From Kiritimatiellia bacterium (lineage in GTDB: Bacteria; Verrucomicrobiota; Kiritimatiellia; UBA8416; SLMC01): a DNA stretch of 12,358 bases. The notes beneath the pieces were generated by a model. That model worked only from the letters and a program-made list of their open reading frames with translations, did no database searches and had not been told where the DNA came from. The stretch's first letter is position 1. Each line of letters starts with the position of its first letter. The DNA lies in the NCBI GenBank assembly GCA_007133745.1, contig SLMC01000224.1, forward strand, positions 1-12,358. The letters run 5' to 3'. The translations under genes were made by a program, and so were the position numbers. Positions 1-7,235 of this stretch are shown piece by piece.

Positions 1-2
1 CG

Positions 3-1307
3 GGGTTGTCTTCCTGGGCGTTTTTCTTCATTATCGTTCCGTTTGCCGGCGCGTACGCTCGGCATCAGGGGTTGGGTCCGGCGTTCGCCTTGTGGACGTT
101 TCTGTTCAGCGTGCCGTTCGTGACGCTTTGCGCGGGGATCGGCACGATGCTGGTTCTCGTGTGGGTTCGCTGGATGCCGCGCGGCGACCGAGTCAAGTGG
201 GTCGGCCTCGTTTTGGCCGCCGTCGCGGCCGTTTGGCTGTGGCGGACATCGAAAGGCACCTACGATCCGACCGGAGAAGTCTATTTCAACGTGACGCGGC
301 TGATTCCCGGTTTGAGGCTGGCGTCCAACGGCTGGCTGCCGAGCGGATGGTTTTCCGAAGGCATTGTGGCTTTGGCCCGAGGCTCGACGGGGCGGGGTCT
401 CATGCTGTTCGGTGCGCTGACGGCTTCGGGGGCGGCGGCGTGCGTTGGGGTCGAGTGGCTCGGATCGCGCACGTTCTACGACAGTTGGCAAAGCCTGGAA
501 GGGGGCCGGGGTTCGGAACGGCGGGCGCCCGTTCTCCTTGGCGGGTTGCGCCGCTGTCTGCGTTTCCTCCCGCGCGATGCGCTGGCCATGTTCATGAAAG
601 ATGTCCGCACGTTCTTTCGCGATCCCATGCAGTGGTCGCAGGTCTTGATATTTTTCGGATTGCTGGCCGTCTATTTCGCCAATTTGCGCTCGTTCCGCTA
701 TCATGCGCGCGAGGAATACTGGCGGAACATGATGGGGTTCCTCAATGTTTTCAGCATTTCGGCGGTGACCTGCTCGCTGGCGTCGCGTTTTGTCTATCCG
801 CAGCTCAGCATGGAGGGGCAGGGCTTTTGGATTCTGGGGCTGGCGCCGACCTCCATGAAACGGATTCTGCTGACCAAGTTCGCGGCATCGTCGATCGGGC
901 TGCTGGCGGTCGGTTCGGGGTTGGCTTTGCTTTCTTCGCTCATGCTGGATGTGCCTTCGGCCACCTTGTGGGCGACCTTGGGCATCGTCGCCGCTGTGGC
1001 GCTGGCGGTGTGCGCGCTTTCCACGGGATTGGGCGCGGTGTTTCTGGATCTTGAGCAGCGCAATCCGTCCGCGATCGTTTCCGGGTTTGGCGGAACATTG
1101 AACCTTGTGGTCGGCCTGCTGTTCATGTTCGCCGTCATTGCGCCTTTCAGCGTGGTGTTTCATCTCAGATTCTTCGCGGGGATGGGGGGGGGAAGCTTTC
1201 GTCGCGGGGTCTTGGCCGCCGTTCTTTGGCTGGTCTTTTCGACACTGGCCTGTACCGTGATTCCGTTGCTGCTGGGTTTACGCTCGCTGGCGAACCGGGA
1301 TTACTGA
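3..1307 (+). CDS. ABC-2-type exporter permease, 5'-truncated by window edge
   Basis: Integral inner-membrane protein, probably the membrane subunit of an ABC exporter; no ATPase motifs are present, so the ATP-binding subunit would be a separate protein. The frame is open from the first bases of the window. The TTG at base 6 has no support as a start, so the gene very likely begins upstream. About 434 residues are visible. Hydrophobic segments cluster at both ends around a soluble loop. In the middle, a KDVRTFFRDPMQWSQ stretch followed by a membrane segment and YFANLRSF recalls the putative ABC-exporter family Pfam ABC_tran_2. A later membrane block covers roughly residues 290-430. The substrate cannot be told. 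It ends 43 bp before the exosortase gene on the same strand, so co-transcription is plausible. A run of nine G (1184-1192) lies in the codons for GMGGGSF near the C-terminus. Membrane transporter is near certain; the family is likely. Confidence 0.72.
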   Translation, partial: GLSSWAFFFIIVPFAGAYARHQGLGPAFALWTFLFSVPFVTLCAGIGTMLVLVWVRWMPRGDRVKWVGLVLAAVAAVWLWRTSKGTYDPTGEVYFNVTRLIPGLRLASNGWLPSGWFSEGIVALARGSTGRGLMLFGALTASGAAACVGVEWLGSRTFYDSWQSLEGGRGSERRAPVLLGGLRRCLRFLPRDALAMFMKDVRTFFRDPMQWSQVLIFFGLLAVYFANLRSFRYHAREEYWRNMMGFLNVFSISAVTCSLASRFVYPQLSMEGQGFWILGLAPTSMKRILLTKFAASSIGLLAVGSGLALLSSLMLDVPSATLWATLGIVAAVALAVCALSTGLGAVFLDLEQRNPSAIVSGFGGTLNLVVGLLFMFAVIAPFSVVFHLRFFAGMGGGSFRRGVLAAVLWLVFSTLACTVIPLLLGLRSLANRDY

Positions 1308-1350
1308 AAGGGCTTGCTATCAAATAGGGAACCGGATAGAGTATCCGACC

Positions 1351-4300
1351 ATGAACGCGATGCGCAAAACCGTGCTGGCGGCTGCGGCGACGCTTTTCCT
1401 CGTTTGGATGACGCTGTTTCTCGCGCGATTCCGGGCGGACGACGCGGATGCCGTGTTGCGTTTCGTGCTGGGCGTGTTTTTCGCTCTGATCATCCTTTTT
1501 CGTTCCAAGCCCCGAGACGCTGCGCGCGATGCCGACGCGGCTTTGCCCGTCAGCCTTGTTTCGGTCTCGGCGGCGGCTGGCACCCTGCTGGTCGCGATCG
1601 GGATTTTCGTGCCCATTCTTCAATTCGAGTGGCTGGGTCTAATGCTGCTTATGTATGCCTGCCTGAAGTGGGCGTTGCCAGGTTCTTTTTCCCGCGACAT
1701 TGTTCTGGCTCTTTTTCTTCTCTACTGGGTTCATCCATTGCCGGGCCGTTTGTTCGGCGCTTTTCAGTTCTGGATGCAACAGGCGTCCATTCAGGGCGCG
1801 GAATGGATTCTGCACGGATTCAATCAAAGGGTATGGGCCGACGGGTTCGTGCTTCATGCCGGCGCGCGCGCGTTCGGCGTACCGGAAGCGTGCAGCGGCA
1901 TGCGAACGGCGGTGACGGTTCTGCTGTGCACCCTTGGGGTTGGCGTTTTGTTCCGGCTGCGTCCGGTCGAGGTGGCGCTTTTTTCGGTTCTGGGCGTGGC
2001 GCAGGTTCTGCTGCTGAACATGGCGCGTATCGCGGCGCTGGTCGTCTGGGCGCAGGACAAGGCGCCGGAACGGAGCGAAACGATTTTGCACGACACGCTG
2101 TGGTTGTTTCTGCTGGCGGCGCTGGCATTGGTCCAGGCGGAAATGTCCTGGTGGAAGCGGTTCCGGCTGAAACGGCATCAGGTCCGCAAGGCGGTGGAGG
2201 CGGGCGAGGCCGAACCGCCGGACAGAGGCAGCTACCTGCCGCAACTGTGGACGTTTTTGCATCGTTGGCGTTATGCGCTGGCTTCGGCCGTGTTGGCGGT
2301 TCTGTTTCTCGCGGCGGCCGGGTACCGGCGCCGTCCGTTTCATCGGGCGGCCATGATCGACGGGGTTGCGACCGAGCTGATGCATAGCGATCTTTCAGCA
2401 GCCGAGCGCGCGGTGCGCACGACTCTGGCGTTGCAGCCCGGCAACCGCGAACGCCAGACGAGGCTTGCTCATATTTTTGTGTTGCGGGGGAAATACGACC
2501 AGGCTTTAAACGCGTTCGAAACCATGGCCGGGGAACTGACACCGTTCGAAAAAATCTTGAAAAGCTGGGCGCTCATGGCGCTGGACCGCATGGACGAGGG
2601 TGTTCGTCTGGTCGAAGCCATGCCGCCCGAACACAGACGGATACCCGCCATCGCGATTTTTCTGGCCGAATACGCCGTGCGGCGGAACAGAGCGGAAGAG
2701 GTCGGCGTACCGCTGGTTCGCGCGGCGGTTTCGCATTTGACCATCGGCCGGGTTCGCGCCCTGTTTCCCTACTTGGCACGCCATGATTTCTGGCCTACAA
2801 TTGCGGCATGCAATCATCCCCGTCCTTTCGAGACGTTGCCCGAGGCGCTGATTGCGATCGAGGCCAATTTGCGCGTTCGCAATACCGCCTGGGCCGGGCG
2901 CATTCTCAAACAGGCCATGCAACGGTGGCCCGACGAGCCTTCTTTGATCAGGGGGCTTTTTTCCATGGCCGAACGGCGGCCGGGCGGCGAATGGGAACAT
3001 CGGTTTTCCAATCATTTGAAGTCGAATATCGATCGGCTCGACGCGGACGAGCTGGCGATGTGCATCGAGTATGCCTTTCGGCTTGTCCGGCCCGATCTGG
3101 CCTGGCCGGCCTATCGTCGTTTGGAAGCGCTGGACGCGTCGGACCCCGCCCTTTTTCTTGCTCCGGCTCGGTACGGGCCCTCATGGTTTACGTTCAGGAA
3201 GCATCATCTGGGCATTGTTTCCACGCATGCCGCCGAAACGATCGATATGCGAAAGGCTTATTACGAAAAAAGAAACGATCCGGCCTTCGCGCCCGAGTGG
3301 CGCCTTATTCCATTGGCGGAGCCGTTGGCGAGCGGCGAGCCCGACGCCATCCGGAGGCGCTATCTTGAGCAGGCCCTTGAGGAACTGGGCCGCCGGGAAA
3401 GGCAGGACGCCCTGACGCGGCGAATGGCCTTGGTCTATCCCGCTGCTCTTGCCTTGGCGGGCCGTTTCGACGAGGCTCGCATGCGTCTGAACCGATGGGC
3501 CGAACAGTTTCCCGAGGAAAGGGCGGAAGCCATGTTCCAGATGGTTCTGCTGGATGCGCGGCGCGGCGATTGGCCTGCGGCTTACGAACGCGCGCGGCAG
3601 TACGAGTCCGCGACACCGTATCCCCGTCTCGAAGCCCGATTGCTGAAAGCCCAGGCAATGTTGAGAATGAATTTCGGGCCTCCCGCCATGGCCATCGCGA
3701 AGGCCATACAACGCGACTATCCGGATTCGCCTTCCGGCTTGCTTCTGGAAGCGGCGATTTGGGACGTTCACGGATTTGAGGAGGAGGCGCTGTTCACGTT
3801 GAGCCGGACAGGCGCGCTGCCGCCCACACGAAGCGTTGCGAAACAGCTTTTCGCCACAGGCCGATATCGGGAGGCAGAGCGTTTGGCCAGAGCGCTGGGA
3901 GTAGCACAGCCCGCCTTCGAGGAAGACCGGCCCGGCTGGCTCGTCCATCCTGCCGAGAGGACGGTTGCCATAACCTGGCCGCCGCCTGTCGGCGATCCCG
4001 CCGAACGCGAGCGGGCCTTGCGCGCCCGGTTCGAAACGGAAGCCAATCCTTTCGTGCAAAGACTCCTGCTGTTGGAAGCGGACCGAATAGCCCATGGCGA
4101 TCGGGCTCAGGACGCAGGAGCGCTGATCAAGGCGTGGACGGCGGCGGGCCGGGACGATTTGGAGCGTGGCGCGGCTTTGCATCGGCTTGCGCTGGGTCTG
4201 GCCCATGACGCCCGACCCGATGCCGCACGGGACGCGGTCGAGCAGGCTTTGAGGTTCTTGCCCGATTCCGCGGTTTTGTGGCGTATGGCTGTCGTCTTGA

Positions 4301-5529
4301 ACGCCGGCGATCGAAGCACGGTCGAACGGGCGCGCAAGGCTTGTCCCGACGATCCAGATCTTTGGCTGGCCGAATGGGCGCTCCGCATTCGCGAAGACAG
4401 AGCGAGAGCCGGAATTGAGGAAGATGGCTATGTCGCGGATCTTAAGGCGACGGTTGAACGTCGCCGTTTTTCTCCGGGCGCCATGGTTCGGCTGTCGGAT
4501 TTTCTGTTGAGACAAGGATTGCCGAAAGCGGCGGCCGTCGCCGCGCGCGACGCCCAAACCCGCGGGCAGGGAATGATGTCGGGCATCATTATGGGCTTGC
4601 GCTGCGCCTGGGCGCTGCGCGATGCGGACTGGGCGCGCTCGGCCGCGCTGGCCGGGGCGGACGACGCCCGCGACCCGCGCCCGTTCCATGAGATGCTGGT
4701 GAATCTGAGTTTTTCCCGTCATGCCATGGATGCGGATTTGACCCGCGCTTTGGAATATTTGCGCAAACATTTTCCGCAGGAAACGGAGTGGAGCGAACGT
4801 TTGGGATTCGTTTATTTTCAAAGAGGGGATTTGAGTCGGACCCGTGACGTGTTGCACGCTGTTATGGGCGACGATTTCAAGGGGCTGCGGCTGAATACCG
4901 TTCTGATCGCCGCCGAAACCGCTCGGCTCCAGGGCCAGTTGCGTCAAGCGACGGCGCTGCTCGAAAAAGCGCGCCGCGAATATCCCGACAATCCGGTTGT
5001 GCTCAACAACCTGATTTACACCTTGTCGCAAGATTCCGCCACGGCGTCGCGCGCCGTGGCGCTGCTGCCGACTTTGCTCGAAACGGGCGGGTTGTCCTTT
5101 CATGTGCACGATACGGCAGCCAAGACGTATTTGAGCGTTGGCCGAATCGGTCAGGCCAGGAAACATATCGATCTCGCCTTGGCCGGTCTGGACGAGATCG
5201 ATCCCGCCGCAACCGAAGTGCGGCTGAATGCCGCCGAAATACTTCTGGCCGAAGGGGCGTACGAGCGGGCGCTGGCCGCGACCGAGCGGATCGTGAAAAC
5301 AAGCGGTCTTTCAAGTCTGGTCGAGAGCCGTGCCCGCGATGTGCACGCGCGCAGTCGGCACGGCCTGCTGGACAGCCGCATTCGCGCCGCGCTCGCCCTT
5401 GCGCGACAGGGCGAGGGCGACGAGGCGCGATTACGGATGCGGGCGCTTCTGAAAGAACCGCGATTGCCCGCCGATATCGAAACGCGCGCCCGAAAGGCGC
5501 TGGAGGACATCGAGGCCGGGACGCTCTGA
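1351..5529 (+). CDS. Exosortase fused to long TPR-repeat domain
   Basis: Predicted inner-membrane cysteine transpeptidase of the exosortase/archaeosortase family carrying a very large repeat domain (1392 residues in total). Residues 1-255 are mostly membrane helices holding the family's three catalytic signatures: PEACSGMRT with Cys181, LLNMARIAAL with Arg226, and LHDTLW with His247, in the usual order and spacing. A basic linker (about 256-300) and one more membrane segment (about 308-326) follow. The remaining ~1050 residues are TPR-like helix pairs, for example near 345-390 (ALNAF), 770-830, 935-1000 and 1150-1330, including the typical NPVVLNNLIYTLS at 1214-1226. Exosortases cut a C-terminal PEP-CTERM-like signal and transfer the protein to an envelope anchor. 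Ordinary exosortases are far shorter and lack TPRs, although separate TPR proteins (PrsT type) often accompany them. No EpsI-type C-terminal domain is seen. The ATG at 1351 is chosen for frame and N-terminal hydrophobicity; no clear Shine-Dalgarno precedes it, and ATG 1360 is an alternative. No PEP-CTERM substrate is in the window. Confidence 0.86.
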   Translation: MNAMRKTVLAAAATLFLVWMTLFLARFRADDADAVLRFVLGVFFALIILFRSKPRDAARDADAALPVSLVSVSAAAGTLLVAIGIFVPILQFEWLGLMLLMYACLKWALPGSFSRDIVLALFLLYWVHPLPGRLFGAFQFWMQQASIQGAEWILHGFNQRVWADGFVLHAGARAFGVPEACSGMRTAVTVLLCTLGVGVLFRLRPVEVALFSVLGVAQVLLLNMARIAALVVWAQDKAPERSETILHDTLWLFLLAALALVQAEMSWWKRFRLKRHQVRKAVEAGEAEPPDRGSYLPQLWTFLHRWRYALASAVLAVLFLAAAGYRRRPFHRAAMIDGVATELMHSDLSAAERAVRTTLALQPGNRERQTRLAHIFVLRGKYDQALNAFETMAGELTPFEKILKSWALMALDRMDEGVRLVEAMPPEHRRIPAIAIFLAEYAVRRNRAEEVGVPLVRAAVSHLTIGRVRALFPYLARHDFWPTIAACNHPRPFETLPEALIAIEANLRVRNTAWAGRILKQAMQRWPDEPSLIRGLFSMAERRPGGEWEHRFSNHLKSNIDRLDADELAMCIEYAFRLVRPDLAWPAYRRLEALDASDPALFLAPARYGPSWFTFRKHHLGIVSTHAAETIDMRKAYYEKRNDPAFAPEWRLIPLAEPLASGEPDAIRRRYLEQALEELGRRERQDALTRRMALVYPAALALAGRFDEARMRLNRWAEQFPEERAEAMFQMVLLDARRGDWPAAYERARQYESATPYPRLEARLLKAQAMLRMNFGPPAMAIAKAIQRDYPDSPSGLLLEAAIWDVHGFEEEALFTLSRTGALPPTRSVAKQLFATGRYREAERLARALGVAQPAFEEDRPGWLVHPAERTVAITWPPPVGDPAERERALRARFETEANPFVQRLLLLEADRIAHGDRAQDAGALIKAWTAAGRDDLERGAALHRLALGLAHDARPDAARDAVEQALRFLPDSAVLWRMAVVLNAGDRSTVERARKACPDDPDLWLAEWALRIREDRARAGIEEDGYVADLKATVERRRFSPGAMVRLSDFLLRQGLPKAAAVAARDAQTRGQGMMSGIIMGLRCAWALRDADWARSAALAGADDARDPRPFHEMLVNLSFSRHAMDADLTRALEYLRKHFPQETEWSERLGFVYFQRGDLSRTRDVLHAVMGDDFKGLRLNTVLIAAETARLQGQLRQATALLEKARREYPDNPVVLNNLIYTLSQDSATASRAVALLPTLLETGGLSFHVHDTAAKTYLSVGRIGQARKHIDLALAGLDEIDPAATEVRLNAAEILLAEGAYERALAATERIVKTSGLSSLVESRARDVHARSRHGLLDSRIRAALALARQGEGDEARLRMRALLKEPRLPADIETRARKALEDIEAGTL

Positions 5530-5543
5530 ACCTGTGTTCCGTC

Positions 5544-5580
5544 TGGAATAATGGAATGGGGGAATGTTGGAATAATAATA
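5544..5580. repeat. Degenerate GGAAT tandem repeat
   Basis: Four GGAAT units with short variable spacers (TGGAATAA, TGGAATGGG, GGAATGT, TGGAATAA) followed by TAATA, starting 15 bp after the stop of the exosortase gene. It is far more AT-rich than the surrounding genes. No coding role is apparent, and it may be an intergenic tandem-repeat relic. Confidence 0.6.
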
Positions 5581-5641
5581 GCAAGCCGAAACGGTGATTT
5601 CTTCTGGAAACGATACGCTATTGAAAGGGGGCTTAAACAAG

Positions 5642-5657
5642 GCGGGCTGACGCCCGC
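5642..5657. repeat. GCGGGC-TGAC-GCCCGC hairpin
   Basis: Perfect 6-bp inverted repeat with a four-base loop. A near-identical hairpin, GCGGGC-GACA-GCCCGC, is at 7207-7222; on its other strand the loop reads TGTC, one base from TGAC. Both lie in non-coding DNA and may be members of a short REP-like family. Neither is followed by a T-tract, so neither looks like an intrinsic terminator. Confidence 0.5.
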
Positions 5658-5661
5658 AACC

Positions 5662-5696
5662 CAGAGGTCAGAAGTCAGAGGTCGGCGGTCAGAAAT
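5662..5696. repeat. Five tandem 7-bp repeats (CAGARGT)
   Basis: Five consecutive heptads: CAGAGGT, CAGAAGT, CAGAGGT, CGGCGGT, CAGAAAT. The 13-mer TCGGCGGTCAGAA that spans the last two units recurs at 5748-5760. On the - strand the array directly follows the decayed four-helix-bundle reading frame, so repeat and gene fragment may have arrived as one unit. Confidence 0.65.
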
Positions 5697-5752
5697 TTCT
5701 CCGACGCTTTGATCATAGCTCCAAGCATTCGGCCAATCTCCGCGCACTCGGC
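5690..5752 (-). pseudogene. Remnant of four-helix-bundle (S23-type) protein gene
   Basis: On the - strand a short open frame (5675-5863) contains AECAEIGRMLGAMIKASEKF (the 21 residues ending in FL). This resembles the extreme C-terminal helix of the small four-helix-bundle / S23 family (EAEEIxxMLxxLIKSL pattern). Everything upstream in the frame (residues 1-35) is arginine- and proline-rich low-complexity sequence from a palindrome and does not look like the missing helices. The family is normally about 115-130 residues, so at most the last fifth survives. I infer a decayed gene tail rather than a functional small protein. The resemblance is from memory of the family pattern, so confidence is moderate. 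Confidence 0.42.
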
Positions 5753-5781
5753 GGTCAGAACGGCTTTACGGCCCCCATCTC

Positions 5782-5814
5782 CCGTTCCCGCGACGCGAGG
5801 TCGCGGGGGGACGG
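5782..5814. repeat. Strong GC palindrome
   Basis: CCCGCGAC (5787-5794) and GTCGCGGG (5800-5807) form an 8-bp perfect stem with loop GCGAG. CCGT (5782-5785) and ACGG (5811-5814) can extend it across a small internal loop. It sits about 40 bp upstream of the promoter for the exopolysaccharide genes. With no following T-run it is not a convincing terminator; it could be a dispersed palindromic repeat or a binding site. Confidence 0.5.
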
Positions 5815-5850
5815 CTCCAAAACGAGAACGGCTTCGATTCAGATCCGGGG

Positions 5851-5880
5851 TTGACAGGTTCACAGGCTTTATGTTAGAGT
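5851..5880 (+). promoter_or_regulatory. Sigma-70-like promoter of the exopolysaccharide genes
   Basis: TTGACA (5851-5856, perfect -35), an 18-bp spacer, then TAGAGT (5875-5880, four of six matches to TATAAT) preceded by TG at 5872-5873 as an extended -10. The expected transcription start is near 5887, leaving a leader of about 27 nt to ATG 5914. The same TGTTAGAG box occurs in the promoter at 12120-12148. Confidence 0.62.
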
Positions 5881-5913
5881 TTTTCGCTTAACAAGATGGA
5901 GAGATTCCAAGGC

Positions 5914-7032
5914 ATGTCGGTTTGCAATGTCCATAAAGATTTTTTTCATGCCGTAGCGGCGTTTGTGGCGCGGCGAACGGGCGCGACCGGTCTATGGCGC
6001 GCCATAGGCGGAACGGCAACGCTGCTGGGCTGCGCGATGATCGCGGTCGGATGCGCCACGCGGCGTATCGACGACAACGCGTTGGCTCGGCTTATGGAAG
6101 AATGGCGCGAGCCGGCCGAGAGCCCTGCCATGGGGCCGCAGTCGGATGCGCCGGAGGCTCCGGGCTCGGGTCTGCCGCTGCTTCCGAGCGACACGGGTCG
6201 GGACGTCGCCGACCGTGCCATTACGATCCAGCCCGACAGCATTCTCCAGATCGCCGTCCGTGAAGATCCGTCGCTGGACGGCAGTTACCGCGTCAATGAA
6301 ATCGGCGCTGTGGAACTTGGCTATATCGGGCCGGTCATCCTGTTCAACAAGACGGAACAGGAGGCTGCGGCGACCATTCGCGACGTGCTGCGAACCCGGG
6401 CCTTTCGCAAGGCAACGGTCGATGTCAAGATGTCGAGGGCGTCCTACGACAGGGTCAAAGTGGTGGGCGATGTCGGCAATCCCGGCCTGATTCGCATCGG
6501 GGCGGGAAGTTCCATCTCGCTCAATGACGCTCTGTTGCGGGCGGGCGGCATTCGCGCGTCCGCCCGGGGCGTGCATGTGCGGTTTATCGAGGGCGGCATT
6601 ACCAACGCCTTGGCTTCGGCGATGGAAGGCGTTGTGCATTCCATGTTTACCGAAGACGGCAAACCGTCGGTGCCGGACCTGCGCTTGCGCAACAACGATA
6701 TGGTGTTCGTGTTTTCGAGACGCGAGCGCAGCATGGGTCAAGTCGGAGAAAAGGAAATCACCGTTCTGGGCGAAGTGCATCGCCCGGGCCTGTATCGCTT
6801 TTCCGGTTCGGAGCCCTGCACGATGATGCATCTGATCTTCAAAATGGGCGGGTTGCCGCCCTATGCCAATAGAAAAGCCCTGCGTCTCATACGGCGCGAT
6901 GAAGAAGGCCGCGAAACCGAAACGATAGTGAACGTGGAAAAAATACTCGAAACGGGCCGACCGGAAGACGACATGATTCTGGAGAACGGCGACCGGGTCA
7001 TCGTTCCCGCTCGCCGTCTGTCGCTGTTTTGA
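5914..7032 (+). CDS. Wza-like polysaccharide export lipoprotein
   Basis: Outer-membrane polysaccharide export (OPX) protein, 372 residues, which would form the periplasm-spanning export channel for the polymer made by the downstream genes. A positively charged N-terminus and hydrophobic stretch end in a lipobox (IAVGC, Cys47; LLGC at Cys40 is an alternative). The Poly_export domain is about 103-180, beginning ITIQPDSILQIAV. The first SLBB domain follows (about 180-230, VKVVGDVGNPG), then the second (about 281-370, TVLGEVHRPGLYRF to GDRVIVPAR). The chain stops at RRLSLF, without the amphipathic outer-membrane helix that ends E. coli Wza. ATG 5914 is chosen over ATG 5896 because GGAGAG lies 10 nt upstream of it and because 5896 would leave under 10 nt of leader after the predicted promoter. 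First gene of a three-gene + strand unit. Confidence 0.88.
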   Translation: MSVCNVHKDFFHAVAAFVARRTGATGLWRAIGGTATLLGCAMIAVGCATRRIDDNALARLMEEWREPAESPAMGPQSDAPEAPGSGLPLLPSDTGRDVADRAITIQPDSILQIAVREDPSLDGSYRVNEIGAVELGYIGPVILFNKTEQEAAATIRDVLRTRAFRKATVDVKMSRASYDRVKVVGDVGNPGLIRIGAGSSISLNDALLRAGGIRASARGVHVRFIEGGITNALASAMEGVVHSMFTEDGKPSVPDLRLRNNDMVFVFSRRERSMGQVGEKEITVLGEVHRPGLYRFSGSEPCTMMHLIFKMGGLPPYANRKALRLIRRDEEGRETETIVNVEKILETGRPEDDMILENGDRVIVPARRLSLF

Positions 7033-7049
7033 CGGTTCCGCGGCGTAAC

Positions 7050-7073
7050 GCGATACGCATGCGTCGCATTTTT
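7050..7073 (+). terminator. Possible weak terminator after export gene
   Basis: GCGA(TA)CG-CATG-CG-TCGC can fold into a 6-bp stem with a two-base bulge and is followed by ATTTTTATT, 18 nt after the stop of the Wza-like gene. The stem is short, so it may only attenuate readthrough into the downstream kinase gene. It contains the palindrome ACGCATGCGT. Confidence 0.3.
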
Positions 7074-7082
7074 ATTGCGATA

Positions 7083-7203
7083 AGCGCCTTAATCTGACGC
7101 CTCTGCCATGAAAAACAAGAATTGGAGGCGTGATTATTTGTGAGTGTGCGGGTGCGTGAGTGAAAACTCACAGACTCCCAAACCCACATACCCGCACACT
7201 TGG
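7083..7203 (+). repeat. Structured intergenic repeat, copy 1
   Basis: First of two related elements, running from AGCGCCTTAATC to CACTTGG, located between the export gene and the kinase gene. Internal structure: ACGCCTC (7097-7103) can pair with GAGGCGT (7125-7131). AGTGTGCGGGT (7143-7153) pairs perfectly with ACCCGCACACT (7190-7200). Inside the latter, GTGAGT (7156-7161), loop GAAA and ACTCAC (7166-7171) form a 6-bp stem with a GNRA-type tetraloop. It shares ATTGGAGGCGTGATT, GGGTGCGTGAGTG and ACTCCCAAACCCACATACCC exactly with copy 2. It contains no credible reading frame. Transcribed as part of the operon, it could act in mRNA processing, attenuation or protein binding, or be a miniature mobile repeat. 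Confidence 0.8.
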
Positions 7204-7206
7204 ATT

Positions 7207-7222
7207 GCGGGCGACAGCCCGC
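7207..7222. repeat. GCGGGC-GACA-GCCCGC hairpin before kinase RBS
   Basis: Perfect 6-bp inverted repeat with a four-base loop, ending 3 nt before the Shine-Dalgarno AGGA (7226-7229) of the kinase gene. It is the counterpart of the hairpin at 5642-5657. Its position could influence ribosome access, but this is inference. Confidence 0.5.
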
Positions 7223-7235
7223 CTTAGGATTGACC

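Noticed and set aside
1314..2387. 357-codon + strand frame overlapping the start of the exosortase gene
   Set aside because: Gly/Arg/Ala-rich low-complexity translation in a shifted frame of a gene with intact catalytic motifs; a shadow.
3181..5166. 661-codon open frame on the - strand
   Set aside because: It lies wholly opposite the exosortase-TPR gene. The translation is rich in Arg/Gln/Pro with no recognisable domain, as expected for an antisense shadow in GC-rich coding DNA.
5662..5760. Repeats as a CRISPR array
   Set aside because: Units are 7 bp and contiguous, with no unique spacers and no cas genes nearby.
5709..5891. 60-codon + strand frame ahead of the export gene
   Set aside because: It runs through the palindrome and promoter, has no ribosome binding site, and its codons are low-complexity; the promoter explains the 3' part better.
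7143..7200. Hairpin as an intrinsic terminator
   Set aside because: The stem is long enough, but the following bases (TGGATTGCGG) hold no U-tract and the operon continues downstream.
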